64,000 nt of DNA from Harpalus rubripes (taxonomy: Eukaryota > Arthropoda > Insecta > Coleoptera > Carabidae), in contig OY720452.1 in NCBI GenBank assembly GCA_963082715.1, positions 6,966,953-7,030,952 on the forward strand. The letters run 5' to 3'. The notes below the pieces were generated by a model. It was not told where the DNA came from, ran no database searches, and was given only the letters and a program-made list of their open reading frames with translations. This document shows, piece by piece, positions 20,161-31,765 of the stretch; within the stretch, counting starts at the first letter, position 1; the number at the start of each line of letters is the position of its first letter. The translations under genes were made by a program, and so were the position numbers.

Positions 20161-21195
20161 TTTTTACCTCCCGCTACCCTTGGTAAGGGAGGTATAGGGA
20201 TCGTGCTAAAAATCGCATATCGAGATTTCGGTAAATGACCATGTTTCAAGGTCCCTAGAATCCAATTTTAACATTTTCACGATGATGTCTGTGTGTATGT
20301 GTGGATCCTCCACTCTAACCCAAATACTATCATTCAGAAAATTTTGAAACCTTGTATTTCGAACTTCTTGTGTAATGGAAAGAGCCCATTAGATTTTGGT
20401 GAAAATCGGATAACCGAAAATGACACTTTACTAGTAGCTCAAAATAGTTTTTCTTCGAAAAATACATTTAAATGTTATTTTTTCGAGATTAATGTTATTA
20501 TAAAAATTAAAGATTATTAAATTTTCTATAGATTTGCATTAATACTTTTTCTATATATTTTATGGATAAATTTATAAAATTAGCTGTAATTTAAACCCCA
20601 GAATTTACGCATTAAACAAACAAAACGCAGTTATTCAAATGTATGTAATTGACAGATAAATGTCACTATCAAAGAACTAATCATTTCAAAATAATATTAG
20701 TAACGTTTTAAAAAGAAAAAAGTAAATAGAACAATAGAAAAGTAATTCGATTCAGCATAAGTAAATATGTAGGTACGTATTTAGATTAATAAAAATTAAC
20801 GATTCAAAAAAATGTTTAAGCTAATCCTCATTTTTGGATTAGTGAATTCTATTCTATCCCGGTATTTAAAATTATATCTTCATTTTATTATGGCTCCGGT
20901 GGCTCAATGTTTAGAGCTACGCCTCATGTCATGAGTGCTCTCGGGGCTCTGGGTTCGAATCCCACTAGGGCATGGATGTGTGTAAATGTGATCCTACTCT
21001 GTAATTGGGTTTTAATCCTGTTGAGAAGTTTAAAAAAAGGTAGTAACTTGAATTCGATTAGACTATATTTTAATATAAACTGTCAAAATTAGAGTAAAAT
21101 TCGCTAATCCAAAAATGATTGATTTAATCTTTTTTGTTACTCGGGCTGTAATGGCGGGAGGTATTGTGTTGCCCACACCAGATTTTTAATTAAGA
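20161..21195 (+). repeat. Family E element
   Basis: Begins with a hairpin TTACCTCCCGCTACCC...GGTAAGGGAGGT, then GGGATCGTGCTAAAAATCGC, a GATGTCTGTGTGTATGTG tract, and ends with TTGCCCACACCAGATTTTT near 21170. The first 500 bp match 63521-64000 closely. A tRNA-derived SINE (20889-21015) is inserted in the tail half. Confidence 0.75.
20889..21015 (+). repeat. tRNA-derived SINE, family 2
   Basis: A-box-like GGTGGCTCAATGTTTAGAGC and B box GGGTTCGAATCCCAC, spaced as in a tRNA, followed by an unrelated tail. A second member is at 49909-50040. No intact cloverleaf. Confidence 0.7.
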
Positions 21196-21199
21196 TCTT

Positions 21200-21880
21200 G
21201 TATAAAAAATAAGAAAAGTCATTTATAAATTAAATTATTATAAACACAATTTTAAAATTTAATTATGGTTCTGTTCCAAGGATATTGTTAACATAAACCG
21301 TCAAAGTTTATAATCTATTTAATTTAAATAAAAATTAAAGAACTTTATCTAAATTTATCTAACTCTGCGGGGTTAAGTGCTACTTAATCAATTTTGAGCG
21401 GACCAAAGCGCATTTTAAAATCTGCTATAGAAATATGTATAGTATCTAATAGATTCGAGATAAAATAAATTGCATAAATTTCCAAAGACAAAAAATACAT
21501 GAGGAAAATATTCGTCTTAACTTTTTAATCTCAGTGTGAAGGTTGATTTTTCGACCTTCTCTAGATGTGTCATCAGCGTCTAAGTGTTACTAATATATTC
21601 CATCAATAACTTTTTATATAAACGCAATGGAAAATACAGACGAGTACGACTCATATTACATGTCTATTAGCAGGTAGCTAATTAATCTGTGCTAATTATT
21701 GAATTTCATATGACCTTACTTACTGTGTTTATTTGTTTAGTGATCTAGAAAATTCGTAGAAGTGAATTTCACATTCTAAAATGCATTTCAATACGATTGT
21801 TTTATTTTGAATAGGTATCAGTATTGACATTTCAGTTAAAAATACAGTTAATAGAAAATGTTGCAATTGTAGTTACATAA
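21200..21880. other. Intergenic, nothing recognised
   Basis: AT-rich; no frame, hairpin ends or RNA gene found. Confidence 0.55.
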
Positions 21881-21883
21881 ACA

Positions 21884-21889
21884 TTTATT
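21884..21889 (-). terminator. Poly(A) signal of the 22-kb gene
   Basis: AATAAA on the minus strand about 107 bases after the TAA stop at 21996-21998. Confidence 0.45.
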
Positions 21890-21995
21890 TCTTGGTAAAA
21901 AATACAAAAAATAACGGTTTTACAACTCGTAGAACTAAATATAAATGCAAGGGTAGCGACTCCCAACTACGCTTAACGAAATCAAAATTATGCTA

Positions 21996-22711
21996 TTATT
22001 TTAAAGGCATTTGTGGCAAACATGTAGTAAATGTGCAGCTATTCTTTGTCTGTGCTCGTGGCACCCATCGAAGCTTAAAATGTTTTTCGAAATTTTCTCG
22101 GCACCAAATGTATTCTGCGCGTGCTAATTGGTCTAGTATAGCTGTTGTATCCAGGCACAATTTTTCATTATAAGTATGCAGTTGCCAACTATCCCTTATT
22201 TCTGCGCAAGTTTTACTCCAAGGACCCAAGTTTTCGCAAATCCAATCTGAATTATCAGGGAATCTACGTTCTCTGTCATACGGTGCAACAGTAGTTAAAT
22301 CGTCCAGTGTTTCTAAAACTAGGCACGGCTCTTTGGATAATCCAATTTCCTTAATAAAATTGCAAAATTCATCGGCGTTGTACCAATTTACACGTTGCGC
22401 TGCTCGAACATGAACGTCCCAAGGTTCGTAATGGCCTTCTTCTGTCATTCCTACAAGTTGACTTTCAGGCTTGCGAAAGGTGTACATGATGATTGTCCTG
22501 CAGGATCGGTTTTAGGTATATCAGGTGCACTAAGACTAAGTGCTAATCCTTCGTCTTCCAAGATATGTTTGATTTCGGCCAAACGTGCTTTTCTCTCCTC
22601 TTCTACGTAAAAATCAGCAATACGAATAATTCCGTTGTATACTTCAAGAAGCAGTGGTTCTAGTTCAGCCTTTGCACTGTTGTAAGCCAGGTGATCTAGG
22701 TGATGATACAT
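21996..22711 (-). pseudogene. Compact intronless unknown gene, one frameshift
   Basis: Two overlapping minus-strand frames: 22711 to 22451 (86 codons, start MYHHLDHLAYNSAKAELEPL) and 22487 to 21996 (163 codons, end CTFTTCLPQMPLK). The first carries a charged helical stretch (EEERKARLAEIKHILEDE); the second is rich in W, C and aromatic residues, as in a folded domain. They are collinear and one base near 22490-22500 separates the frames, so this was probably one protein of about 230 residues. It has a TATA box, a short leader and an AATAAA. I do not recognise it. Options: a decayed host gene or retrocopy, a transposon protein, or an old non-retroviral viral insertion; none is shown. Confidence 0.55.
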
Positions 22712-22742
22712 TTATTTTATTTGTAGGTTAACAATTGTGTTG

Positions 22743-22776
22743 AACGACGGAGCGAAGTATATTTAGGCGTTTTATA
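22743..22776 (-). promoter_or_regulatory. TATA box of the 22-kb gene
   Basis: TATAAAA on the minus strand at 22770-22776 with a TTCAACA initiator-like site about 30 bases on (near 22743) and the ATG at 22711. This gives a leader of about 30 bases. Confidence 0.5.
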
Positions 22777-22894
22777 CACAAAATTTTCAATTTTAGACCT
22801 TTCGTACCGATCGACTCAATTCGACAAGTAGAATCCAAAACTGCACAAGGTTCATATAATTTTCTTATCCCAAAGTAAAAGTTTACGAAAATAT

Positions 22895-24655
22895 ATTTTA
22901 TGTCTCACTAAAGTATTATGAAGTGTTTATTGCTAGGATACGGTGTATATAAACATATTTATAACAACCGGGGCATTATATGCGGGCATAATAGTTCATT
23001 ATGTCCTCATTATAATCCGAATATCATTTATGGATATTAAATTAAAAATAATATGAACGGTATATAATGATTTTTTTTCTTTTTAATTATAATTCATTAC
23101 AATAATAATAAGGATTGATTACAACAATTAATATAATAAGAAAACCGCTTTGAAAGCACAACATAGATATCATTTTTAATTTAATTGTATCTAATACTTA
23201 AAATTGATCATGAAAAAGGCCTTAAAAGGCAATTTACTTTCACCGCAAATGTAAATAGTAAGTACAGGGTGTTTCATTTTCGATGTTTTTTTAAGGTATC
23301 TCGGATAATATTAATGATAGAGCGAAACCGTTTGCACATTGCAGGGTCAACTTTTCGAGAGAAGTTTAATAGTCACCACAGGAATTTTCGATCTTCTTTT
23401 GTTTCTGAGCTACAGGCAAAAACTCGTTTTTCTCTCATTTTGAAAATATCTCATACCTTATTTATTATGATGGTTAGAGAAAAAATGTTTTTACATAAAT
23501 TTTGCTGTTTTTTAAATAGAATAAAATGGCGTAATCAGATTTTTTGAAAACTTAATAATTCTCGAGATTTTTTAAATGGGAACTTATGTTGAAAATAATC
23601 TCGTCTTTTTGCTTATTGCATAAGCTTTTCAATGATATATAACAAGTCTACATTCTTTTGTTTTAAACATTAATAAAAGACGAATTATTAATTTATTGAG
23701 GTGAAAATATTGGAAATTATCAAGAAACAAATGAAAAAATTTATTACAAATCATCATTTGTTTATTTCGATTCAATATCTATTAATTGTGTTCTCAAAAT
23801 TATTCTTAACCAATTATTTTCGGGTTAGTTAAATTACTATTTATCGACTTTACAGTTGGCTTTGACACAATCCGATCAAAATGGTTGAATATGCTTTTGA
23901 AGTAAATAAAGTGAATAAATGAGTAAAACTGAAACAAATACCATTAGAAATATGCAAATGATGATCTGGAATAGATTTTTTCATTTGTTTCTTAATAATT
24001 TCCAATATTTTCTTTTATTAATGTTTAAAACAAAAGAATGTAGACATATATCATTGAAAAGCTTACAAAATAAGCAAAAAAATGAGACTATTTTCAACAT
24101 AGTTTCCCATTTTAAAAATCATAAGTTTGTATTATATCTCAAGAATTATTAAGTTTTCAAAAAATCTAATTACGCCATTTTATTCTATTTAAAAACGGTA
24201 AAATTTTTGTAAAAACATTTTTTCTCTAACCATCATAATAAATAAGATATGAGATATTTTCAAAATGAGAGAAAAACGAGTTTTTGCCTGTAGCTCAGAA
24301 ACAAAAGAAGATCGAAAATTCCTGTGGTGACTATTAAACTTTTCTCGAAAAGTTGACTCTGCAATGTGCAAACGGTTTCGCTCTATCATTAATATTACCC
24401 GAGATACCTTAAAAAAACATCGAAAATGATACACCCTTAACATCGACTTGCAGACTGCAATGTTTCGCATAGATTTTGGACGGATGACGGATTTTCTTAG
24501 GGGACGATATTTATCTACGTTTAATTTAATTTTTGATATTATTTACCGTCACATGTGATACATCCAAAGCAGTACAAACTCTCTAAAATGTAATAATATT
24601 CAGAAATTATTATAAATGAAAACTTATTTCATATATTCTAGTGAGACATAAAATC
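22895..24655. mobile_element. Outer element with TTTTATGTCTCACTA ends
   Basis: Inverted TATTTTATGTCTCACTA(A/G)A blocks near 22895-22915 and 24640-24655 enclose the long fold-back element 23266-24437. Confidence 0.5.
23266..24437. mobile_element. Long fold-back element, arms of about 480 bp
   Basis: Termini AGGGTGT(T/A)TCATTTTCGATG. The arms run 23266-23750 and 23945-24437 and match almost base for base (for example GATAGAGCGAAACCGTTTGC in both). A TA lies next to the left end. Reading frames at 23185-23547, 23919-24152 and 24189-24470 are only arm sequence. Confidence 0.9.
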
Positions 24656-24657
24656 AG

Positions 24658-24800
24658 GTATGCACCACGAGCGTTACTAGATGATAATGCCCAAATGCCT
24701 ATCGGACGATATCTATCCCTCGGGTCAAGCGCCCTCGGGCTAGATCCTCGTCACCCTCCTGACATTACATTATCATCATCGTAACGCCCTTGGTACATAA
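24658..24800. mobile_element. Short MITE, GTACCAAGGGCGTTACGATGATGATAATG-type ends
   Basis: Left GTATGCACCACGAGCGTTACTA pairs with right CGTAACGCCCTTGGTACAT; GC-rich centre with CCCTCGGG palindromes. Confidence 0.75.
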
Positions 24801-24804
24801 AATA

Positions 24805-25440
24805 CTATAATAAAACAACAATTAATAATAGCAGTTTACTGTGATTAGAGCATTGTTAAATATTTTGAAAGCAATTTTTTTCTATAAGACACAAGATAAA
24901 AAACCGAAAGTTGCATTCGTTTTAAGAATCACTAATTTTCTAACAAAAATATCTATTTTGGGTACTATTTATAGACAATAATTATTAATATAACCTTACA
25001 TTATCCACATGGGCCACAGGATGGATCATAAACTAGATGAACTTCTATAAAAACTTGAGGTACTGGATATTATCGAAGAAATGGTACCAAAAATTATTAA
25101 TTATATTACACTATTCACCACTACAAAGAGCAAAAGCAAATACGCAGTAAGTAAGTGGGATTCCCACAAGAAACGAAAAAACAGTGTCGCCAATCGCCAA
25201 AGACAAATTTACATTTCCCCCTAACCCCTAATGAAATGTTTATTGTCCCACATTGAATGAACAATGAACTCCACCAGAATTCCAACCAAAATTGTTTTTT
25301 AACGATATAGAAGTCCATCATTGTTTTTAACGATATTAAATTAAAGCTCGTATAAATTTAAAATCCTTTAAACGAAACTTGTTAAAATACACTAGAACTA
25401 GGGATAATTTGGACAACACTTCGCTTGGCGTGGTAGAACA
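24805..25440. other. Intergenic, nothing recognised
   Basis: No repeat ends. The minus-strand frame at 25121-25321 has no motif and is taken as chance. Confidence 0.5.
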
Positions 25441-25448
25441 ATACTAAT

Positions 25449-26476
25449 GGCCGGTTGCACAAATATTTAATTGAGAATTAAAGAAAAATTAAATTGAAAT
25501 TAACATTTTTATACGTATAAAATATATTGTGTGTTTTAATTTAATGGGCCCGTCCAAGTCTTCGACTTTTTACAAATTACATGTCGCATATGAATTTTGA
25601 ATGTAAATAAATAAAAACGAAATAAAAATTACTATATAATTTGTTTTTTATACTGATAATAATGTAATCAAAGTTTTTAGCGTAAAATGGTCGCCATGTT
25701 GTGACGTCAGTGTCACTACAGTCGTCCAGTTAACCTGTGAAAATTTCACTATAGAGTGGACTATGAATGTTTTGCTCATAAATTCGCGATTGGCTTTACA
25801 TATAATCTAACATGCACAAATTTAATATATCGGAGTAATTTTTTATTAATATCAAAAGAAAATTTACTTATTAAATAAATTTATATTATAATTTATGTTT
25901 TAATTATTGTAATCTCAATACTTGTCATTGTTGTAATCATTTAGTAAATAGGAATGTAAATGCTGGATTACCTTTTATTATGAAATATGTATTGATTTTT
26001 GTAATCAATTTTGTATTTAATTATAAATAGAAAATAGTTTAAATACTATTTTAATTATAATACTGACACTTTGTGAGTATGGTAACCTTCAATAGTATAT
26101 TAAAGAAAGTCTTAAATAATAAACCTGATTATGAAAAGGAGCAAAATTATTAATTTTATTTACCTGATTTTTAAATAAATTAACATTTAATACTATTCAT
26201 GTAAGTAAACCAAATAAATATACATTTGGAAATGATATTAACATTTTAATGGTAACGTATGTCGGTTATCTCTACTTATGGCGGAGTGACGCTAACGTCA
26301 CAACTTTCGCGCCAAAACTTTAATAATTATTATAGGCGTTATTAAGCATAATTTCAAGAAAACAAAAAATACAGAATTTCTATTTTTAAATTCTTCGTAG
26401 CATATACAAAATTCAAAAAAAGTTGGCTGGGCCCATTCTTGTTTTATTCCCAATTAAAATATTGGTGCAACGGGCT
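25449..26476. mobile_element. Nested MITE pair, GGCCGGTTGCACAAATATTT ends
   Basis: Outer inverted ends (25449 and 26476) are (G)GCC(G)GTTGCACAAATATTT and its inverse. Inside lies another element, 25546-26434, with GGGCCC ends and paired blocks around ATATG(C/T)GAC and TGACGT near 25710 and 26290. Confidence 0.7.
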
Positions 26477-26645
26477 ATAAGGCCCTGTATTTTCATCTAT
26501 GGTTAAACTGTCTTAATTGTCCGTTAAAACGAAAAACTTATCAACGATATCGGATTGTTGTCAACAATGATAAAATTCTCGTATAGTTCATTTCGTTTCA
26601 GTTTTGTTTATACAACTTAAATTTTAACCTGTGGTGCTTTTTCCA

Positions 26646-27704
26646 CAACAGCCCAGGGCCGGATTACCCATAAGGCCAACCTAGGCCATGGCCTAGGGCG
26701 CAGGCACGGAGGGGGCGTACATCGAGTAGTTGGAAAAATGGGAAAAAGGGAAGAGCGAAGTGTCTGCAGTTATCAGACGACGTAAACAGTCACATTTGAT
26801 TTAATTACACAATATCAGTAGGTATAGTAAAGTGATTGGCAAATCCTGTTGAGTTATGACAGTTGTCGAAGATTTTAAACAATTATAATATTTATATATC
26901 GGGTGTCTACTTTTTATGAATCTTAGCAAATACAATGGTAAAATTTTCATGACTATTAATTTTAGAATAAAAGTACAAATACAAGAACTATTCAGAGTTT
27001 AAGACTGCATCTAATAATTCCAAAATTATTGTTTACATGCGTATTATTCGAGATACAGAGAAGCAAAATAAAAGTTGTAATCTTTAGCTACTTATAAAAA
27101 GATGATAAATGTATCTTTGATGACTAATAATAGTAGATGTATTAAAAAACAAATTTCATAAGGCAATCTGTTAACCCACTAGTCCAACTTTGGTAAACGA
27201 GCCGCTATGCGGTGAGTTTTACGAAGGACGAGTGCGATCACATTTTTATGCTATAATTTCTTTTGAGGTAATTTTATAATTCTATTAGATTTTTAATAAA
27301 TGCTACTTGTAAAATCAGTTACGTTGGCAGCACTATACCCGCTAACAAAATGAACTTCACAGATGAAAATTCTTTGTTAACTGACAGCAATTTGATGTTG
27401 ATATATGTCATTTATGTATCAATTTTAAAAACAGTCAGTCATACCACATCTAGAAAACGAAAAGCTCCAAAAACAGTACATTTATAGATATTCTTAACAT
27501 GTTTTCAGAGCGTGTATAGACCCATAAAGACACCGATATAGAAAATATTTTAATGAAATCAAGCATAATTAAAACTTTGTCATATGTCACCATTAAACAT
27601 ATTTCTTATGGTCTATAAAAAAGTAGACACTGTGAGTGGGGGGGGGGCAGTCATGAACTTTGGACTAGGGCGTAGAAAAATGCTAATCCGGGCCTGCAAC
27701 AGCC
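26646..27704. mobile_element. hAT-type DNA transposon, non-autonomous, with 8-bp target duplication
   Basis: The element 26654-27696 (1043 bp) is flanked by the exact direct repeat CAACAGCC (26646-26653 and 27697-27704). Ends are CAGGGCCGGATTA and TAATCCGGGCCTG, typical hAT ends, then a subterminal CTAGGGCG block on both sides. No transposase frame is left. Confidence 0.92.
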
Positions 27705-27718
27705 TTTGTAAATCCATT

Positions 27719-27835
27719 AGGTGACGCCTGGTAAACTCAATCAACTATACAGATATATCGTCATTACCGAGATCTGCGAAGCGAATCGGACTGATTGACA
27801 CACCCAGAAATGGGTAATAAGTAGTGATGGTAAAT
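27719..27835 (+). repeat. SINE family 1, 3' fragment
   Basis: GACGCCTGGTAAAC...CGAGATCTGCG...GACACACCCAGAAATGGGTAATAA matches the 3' half of the full copy at 45201-45441. Confidence 0.75.
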
Positions 27836-28690
27836 CATTTCGAAAATGAATCTTAATTTCTTTTAAATATAAGAAATGTTAAGATCGCATTATTATTTTA
27901 AGCAGGCAATATATCTATTAATAGTTTTTGATGTCTTAACAGTTACTAATTAAACTTATAGTGATCTTGGGTTTGATTGCATTTTAATGATTCGTTTACA
28001 TAAAAAACAATTATTTGTATAGGTCAGGATAGGAAATAGAATCAGTCGTTTTTATTATATCAAAGGATAAACCAATTATCTCATTGAATAAACTTGAGAC
28101 TAATAACTATCATTTCTCGTGTACAACATCTTCATATTTCTACCGGAGGCTATCGACAAGCTTCCTGTTTTCCTTGTTTACCAAAAACAACAAAATTGAG
28201 GCTGACAATTAAAATAAAAAACATTGTAGATTATTTTTATCCGGGGATCTTACTACATGAATCAAGATCACTAGAAATAATAGTTAAATTCGAGTAAATT
28301 TTTTGTTTCACCTTGGTTTATACTTCACTTGTTTATACACATAATCTGTTTACACCTTGATGTGTGGCTGTTTTCCCATGTTATATAAAACACCCACAAG
28401 ACAAATACAAAGAAGAACATAAAATTTCTTCACAATACAATTATATATCATTAATATGAAGATTTAACTGTAATTTTCCTTCTGTAATTAAGGTTTCACA
28501 TATTTTAATTTTAATTCATTGCTAAGTTCTTGGTATTTAAAAGTAATTGAACATGTTTTCTTTCATGATTTTTTTAAACATTCGTTATTATTTCTGATGA
28601 GTAATTATCACTAGATGTCATTAGTTCGTTTATAAACATAAGTGCACGAAAATAAATATTTACGTTCAAAATTTAATTTTTCTTACTAGT
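27836..28690. other. Intergenic, nothing recognised
   Basis: AT-rich; the 67-codon frame at 28094-28297 shows no domain. Confidence 0.5.
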
Positions 28691-28697
28691 TTGACCA

Positions 28698-28823
28698 CTG
28701 CAACGAGAATGTGGAACTAATTCTTTCAGTTGGTCAAAAGAGGATCATTTTGAAGCCGAACCAATAGGTTGAATTGTTTCTGTTCAAGAATTAGTTCCAC
28801 ATTCTCTCGTTTCCGCGAACGGA
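28698..28823. repeat. Fold-back MITE, third copy of the 3722/14756 family
   Basis: CGAGAATGTGGAACTAATTC pairs with GAATTAGTTCCACATTCTCG around ACCAATAGG/CAGTTGGTCAAAAG. Confidence 0.78.
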
Positions 28824-29084
28824 GTATAAAACAATTTGATTCAACAAAAAATGATAGTGTACTTTTTCGTACTGAGTGCGGAAAATTTACTGTTGTACAG
28901 GAATCAAGTGTTTCCAAACTCAAAATGAGTGCGGGAAATAGTCGATTTTCGCATTAGTCCGGGAAATAATTGTCGTCATGGAAACAATTGTTCACAGCTG
29001 CAAAATACAATGCATAGCCGTCTTTCTGAAACTTATAAATTCATTTTGGAATCACTAATTTCCCGCACTTGTTACAAAATAGTA

Positions 29085-29215
29085 TATTAAAGAACGTGTT
29101 TTATAAGACATGTTTTTTTCGCACGCGTCAAAATTTAGAAAACGAGCGTTAGCGAGTTTTCTAATTGACAAGTGCGAAAGAAAGTCTTATAAAATGAGTT
29201 CTTTATACTATTTTT
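29085..29215. repeat. Hairpin repeat with TTATAAGAC arms
   Basis: AAGAACGTGTTTTATAAGAC pairs with GTCTTATAAAATGAGTTCTT; inside, TTAGAAAACGAGCG/CGAGTTTTCTAA. Resembles the hairpins at 50836-50948 and 59402-59515 in plan (GCGCACGCGT and an inner CGAGCG...CG(A)GTT stem). Confidence 0.65.
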
Positions 29216-29456
29216 TATATTTTGCGCCTTCTATGTACAATTAACATTTACTTACTCAATTTGTGATTATATTTGTCACCATTTGTACATTTTCATATAA
29301 ATAATCTTCCCTAAATAAAAAAAAAATAATAATTTCGACATTATATTATTAAAATGAATTGTCAATTAACTAAAAATAAATTAGGTAAAAATGGGTTAAA
29401 GAAACGTCATCTACTACCAAGCGTCTAAAACAAAAAATTGCGTATCGAAATGAAGG

Positions 29457-29488
29457 TCATTACGATACGCAATTGCGTATCGTAATGA
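29457..29488. repeat. 32-bp perfect palindrome
   Basis: TCATTACGATACGCAA followed directly by its exact reverse complement, with no spacer. A single CAAAAAATTGCGTATCGA-type half copy lies just upstream (29431-29449). Confidence 0.9.
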
Positions 29489-29559
29489 CTTCATTATGAA
29501 CGCAAAATATAAAAATAACTATTTCGTAACAAGTGCAAGAGATGGGGTATTCCGGTATT

Positions 29560-31150
29560 ATGTAATTTATGCAAAATAGTAAATTTTTTCTATGGTCTAC
29601 ATCTTCATATAGTCAAAAAATACAATAAAACAAGTTTAGGGAAAAGTTTTAATTCATAATTTGATGTTAGAAAATTGAAATTCTTTACATATCTAGAAAC
29701 GTCCTTGAAAACTGTGACGTCATATCGATATGCTTTTGCTCATTTCAGAATGAATATATGCCGTTAAAAACAGAGATGGTGCTAGTAGTTACTACGAGCG
29801 TGTATTTTGTATTTTATTTACTTTGTGTTAATTATTACGTATCCCTCTGATAGTTGTTTGTCAACCTACGTTTTCTTCTTCAAAAGTTGTAAATAGGCAA
29901 ATAGCTGTCTATGAACACGTGTGTTTAGGCACTGAAGTTCGCTGCAGATGTTAATATCGGATGCACGTCATAAGGCGCGTCTTGATAGAAAATTTGAATT
30001 TCGATTTTTTATAAAATTCATATTCATAATCCTACAGGGCTGAACTAACGAAAAATTAAAAAAAAATCCGGAATACTCCATTGATATGAGCGAATACAAG
30101 TTTCCGAAATGAGCAGTAAATTTTAATATTTGCATGAATATTTAAAATCATGCTTTTCGCATAATGTTGCAAACAATCCTCGAAAAATATTACGAAATGT
30201 ATTCTAAATTTTTAACATTCATCTACTACTTGGGCGGCTTTGCAAAGTATATTAAATGAGCGTGACAATAATTGCATCATGACAACAAAAAAAAATCATC
30301 TTGTGTTTTAAGTATTTCTTGTATTAGTGCGAGAAGTGGCTATTTCGCGCACTCATTTTAAATTATACTCTGTTCTATTTAAGCAATTGGGCAGATGACG
30401 CTAGCATCAGCGCCAGTTTTAAGTAGCCGAAATTACATTGGGTAAACTTGTCTATTGTCTTCAATTTCAGCCAATCAGAAAGGTCAAAACTATTATTCCC
30501 TATTTTCTGCAATATTGAATGGCTTAAATGGATCAAGGTATAGAGAAAATTTATTTTCCACTCGGGAATGTCAATTTTTATCAGCTCATTTCAGGAGCTA
30601 CTTTTCCTTCGAAGCTTTGTAGCTCTTGGGCTATAAACAAATTCTGGAAAAACACTTGTAATTCTCTGCCTTTACTTTATAATATACTATTATTCGAGTT
30701 TATCACATTATAAAAAATGCTTTACTCATGCCTTATATAAATATTTAGACATTCTATTTTGTTTTCAAATCGCTGCGCAATTAGTACATTTATCAATAAC
30801 ACTTTCGAGGAAAACATTTTATATAATACTTTGTATAATTTGTGGTTTTTTATATGCAAAAGATTTATGATTCTTTGTACATACGCACAAAAATTACTAT
30901 TCCTATCAGATAAAAATAAAACTTCATTTGCATATCTTCAATTTAAAATAGAAACTTACATATATTTTTATCTTACCTTTGTCTGGAGACTTGAATATAT
31001 TAATGTAACTAACACTGTATTTAATATTTTACTAGTTATTTATTTATATTCATATTTGGTTAAACTTTATGTTGCACTTAAACTGCCAGTAAAAGAAAAA
31101 ATATCGATGTTATAGCACAAATCGATCTAAAGAGTTCGTATCCAAATATA
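29560..31150. other. Intergenic with a dispersed repeat
   Basis: 30380-30510 is the reverse of 16885-16990 (GGCGCTGATG, CCAATGTAATTTCGGC and CCAATCAGAAAGG blocks). The frame at 30759-31115 (118 codons, hydrophobic and Tyr-rich) is AT-driven and has no domain I can name. Confidence 0.5.
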
Positions 31151-31204
31151 TATTAAGCTGGAGAATATCGACGGATGATGGATAAAAATGAAGAAATAGT
31201 TATT

Positions 31205-31633
31205 TGTATATCAAGGCCGCGAAATCACTCTTTAGCGTACCGAGAGAAAAATTGTCGCCGAGGCCGCTTGCGGCCGAGGCAAGACAATCTCGAGGGCGCT
31301 AAAGGATTTCGCGGACAAGGTGTACACAATATTTTTTGTGCAACCGTAAAAAATATGTAATTACAAATTTTATTAATTTTAAACATTTTCATTGTATATA
31401 GAAAGTTAGCTTTCACGGTGGCTATGGGATTAACATTTGATAAACAAAACCATGCAATTTTCAAGTGTCAAAGTGATTATTTACCTAATTTCGCGGCCGC
31501 TACCATGACAACGTCCGCGAAATGAATTTCGCGGCCGTTACCATAACAACGGTTGCGAAATTTAATTTCGCGGCCTGTATTGCGGCTGCGAAATGCTTAT
31601 TTTCGTCCGGTTGCACAAAAAATAAATTAATAT
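31205..31633. mobile_element. Element with TTTCGCGGCCG tandem hairpins
   Basis: Both sides carry GGTTGCACAAAAAATA-type ends, and 31490-31593 holds three tandem units of about 38 bp, each TTTCGCGGCCG...GCGAAAT, themselves hairpins. Strong GC contrast with flanks. Confidence 0.6.
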
Positions 31634-31765
31634 ACCCAAGGCCGGCCCGAGACTTTTGAGCGCCCCAGGCGAAAACTTTAGATTGCGTCCCTCATTTATT
31701 TAAATTTAGAAACCCAATACCAATTTATTTAATTTGTTGAATCAAGAAGGATCAGCTGGAATATC

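Noticed and set aside
20889..21015. Functional tRNA gene
   Set aside because: The B box is good but the acceptor and anticodon arms do not pair and a non-tRNA tail follows; treated as a SINE.
23185..24470. Three frames of 77-120 codons near 23-24 kb
   Set aside because: All lie in the arms or loop of the fold-back element, and the two longest are the same arm read from each side.
30759..31115. 118-codon hydrophobic frame as a membrane protein
   Set aside because: Composition (F, Y, I, L, N, K) is what AT-rich noise gives; no homologous motif.
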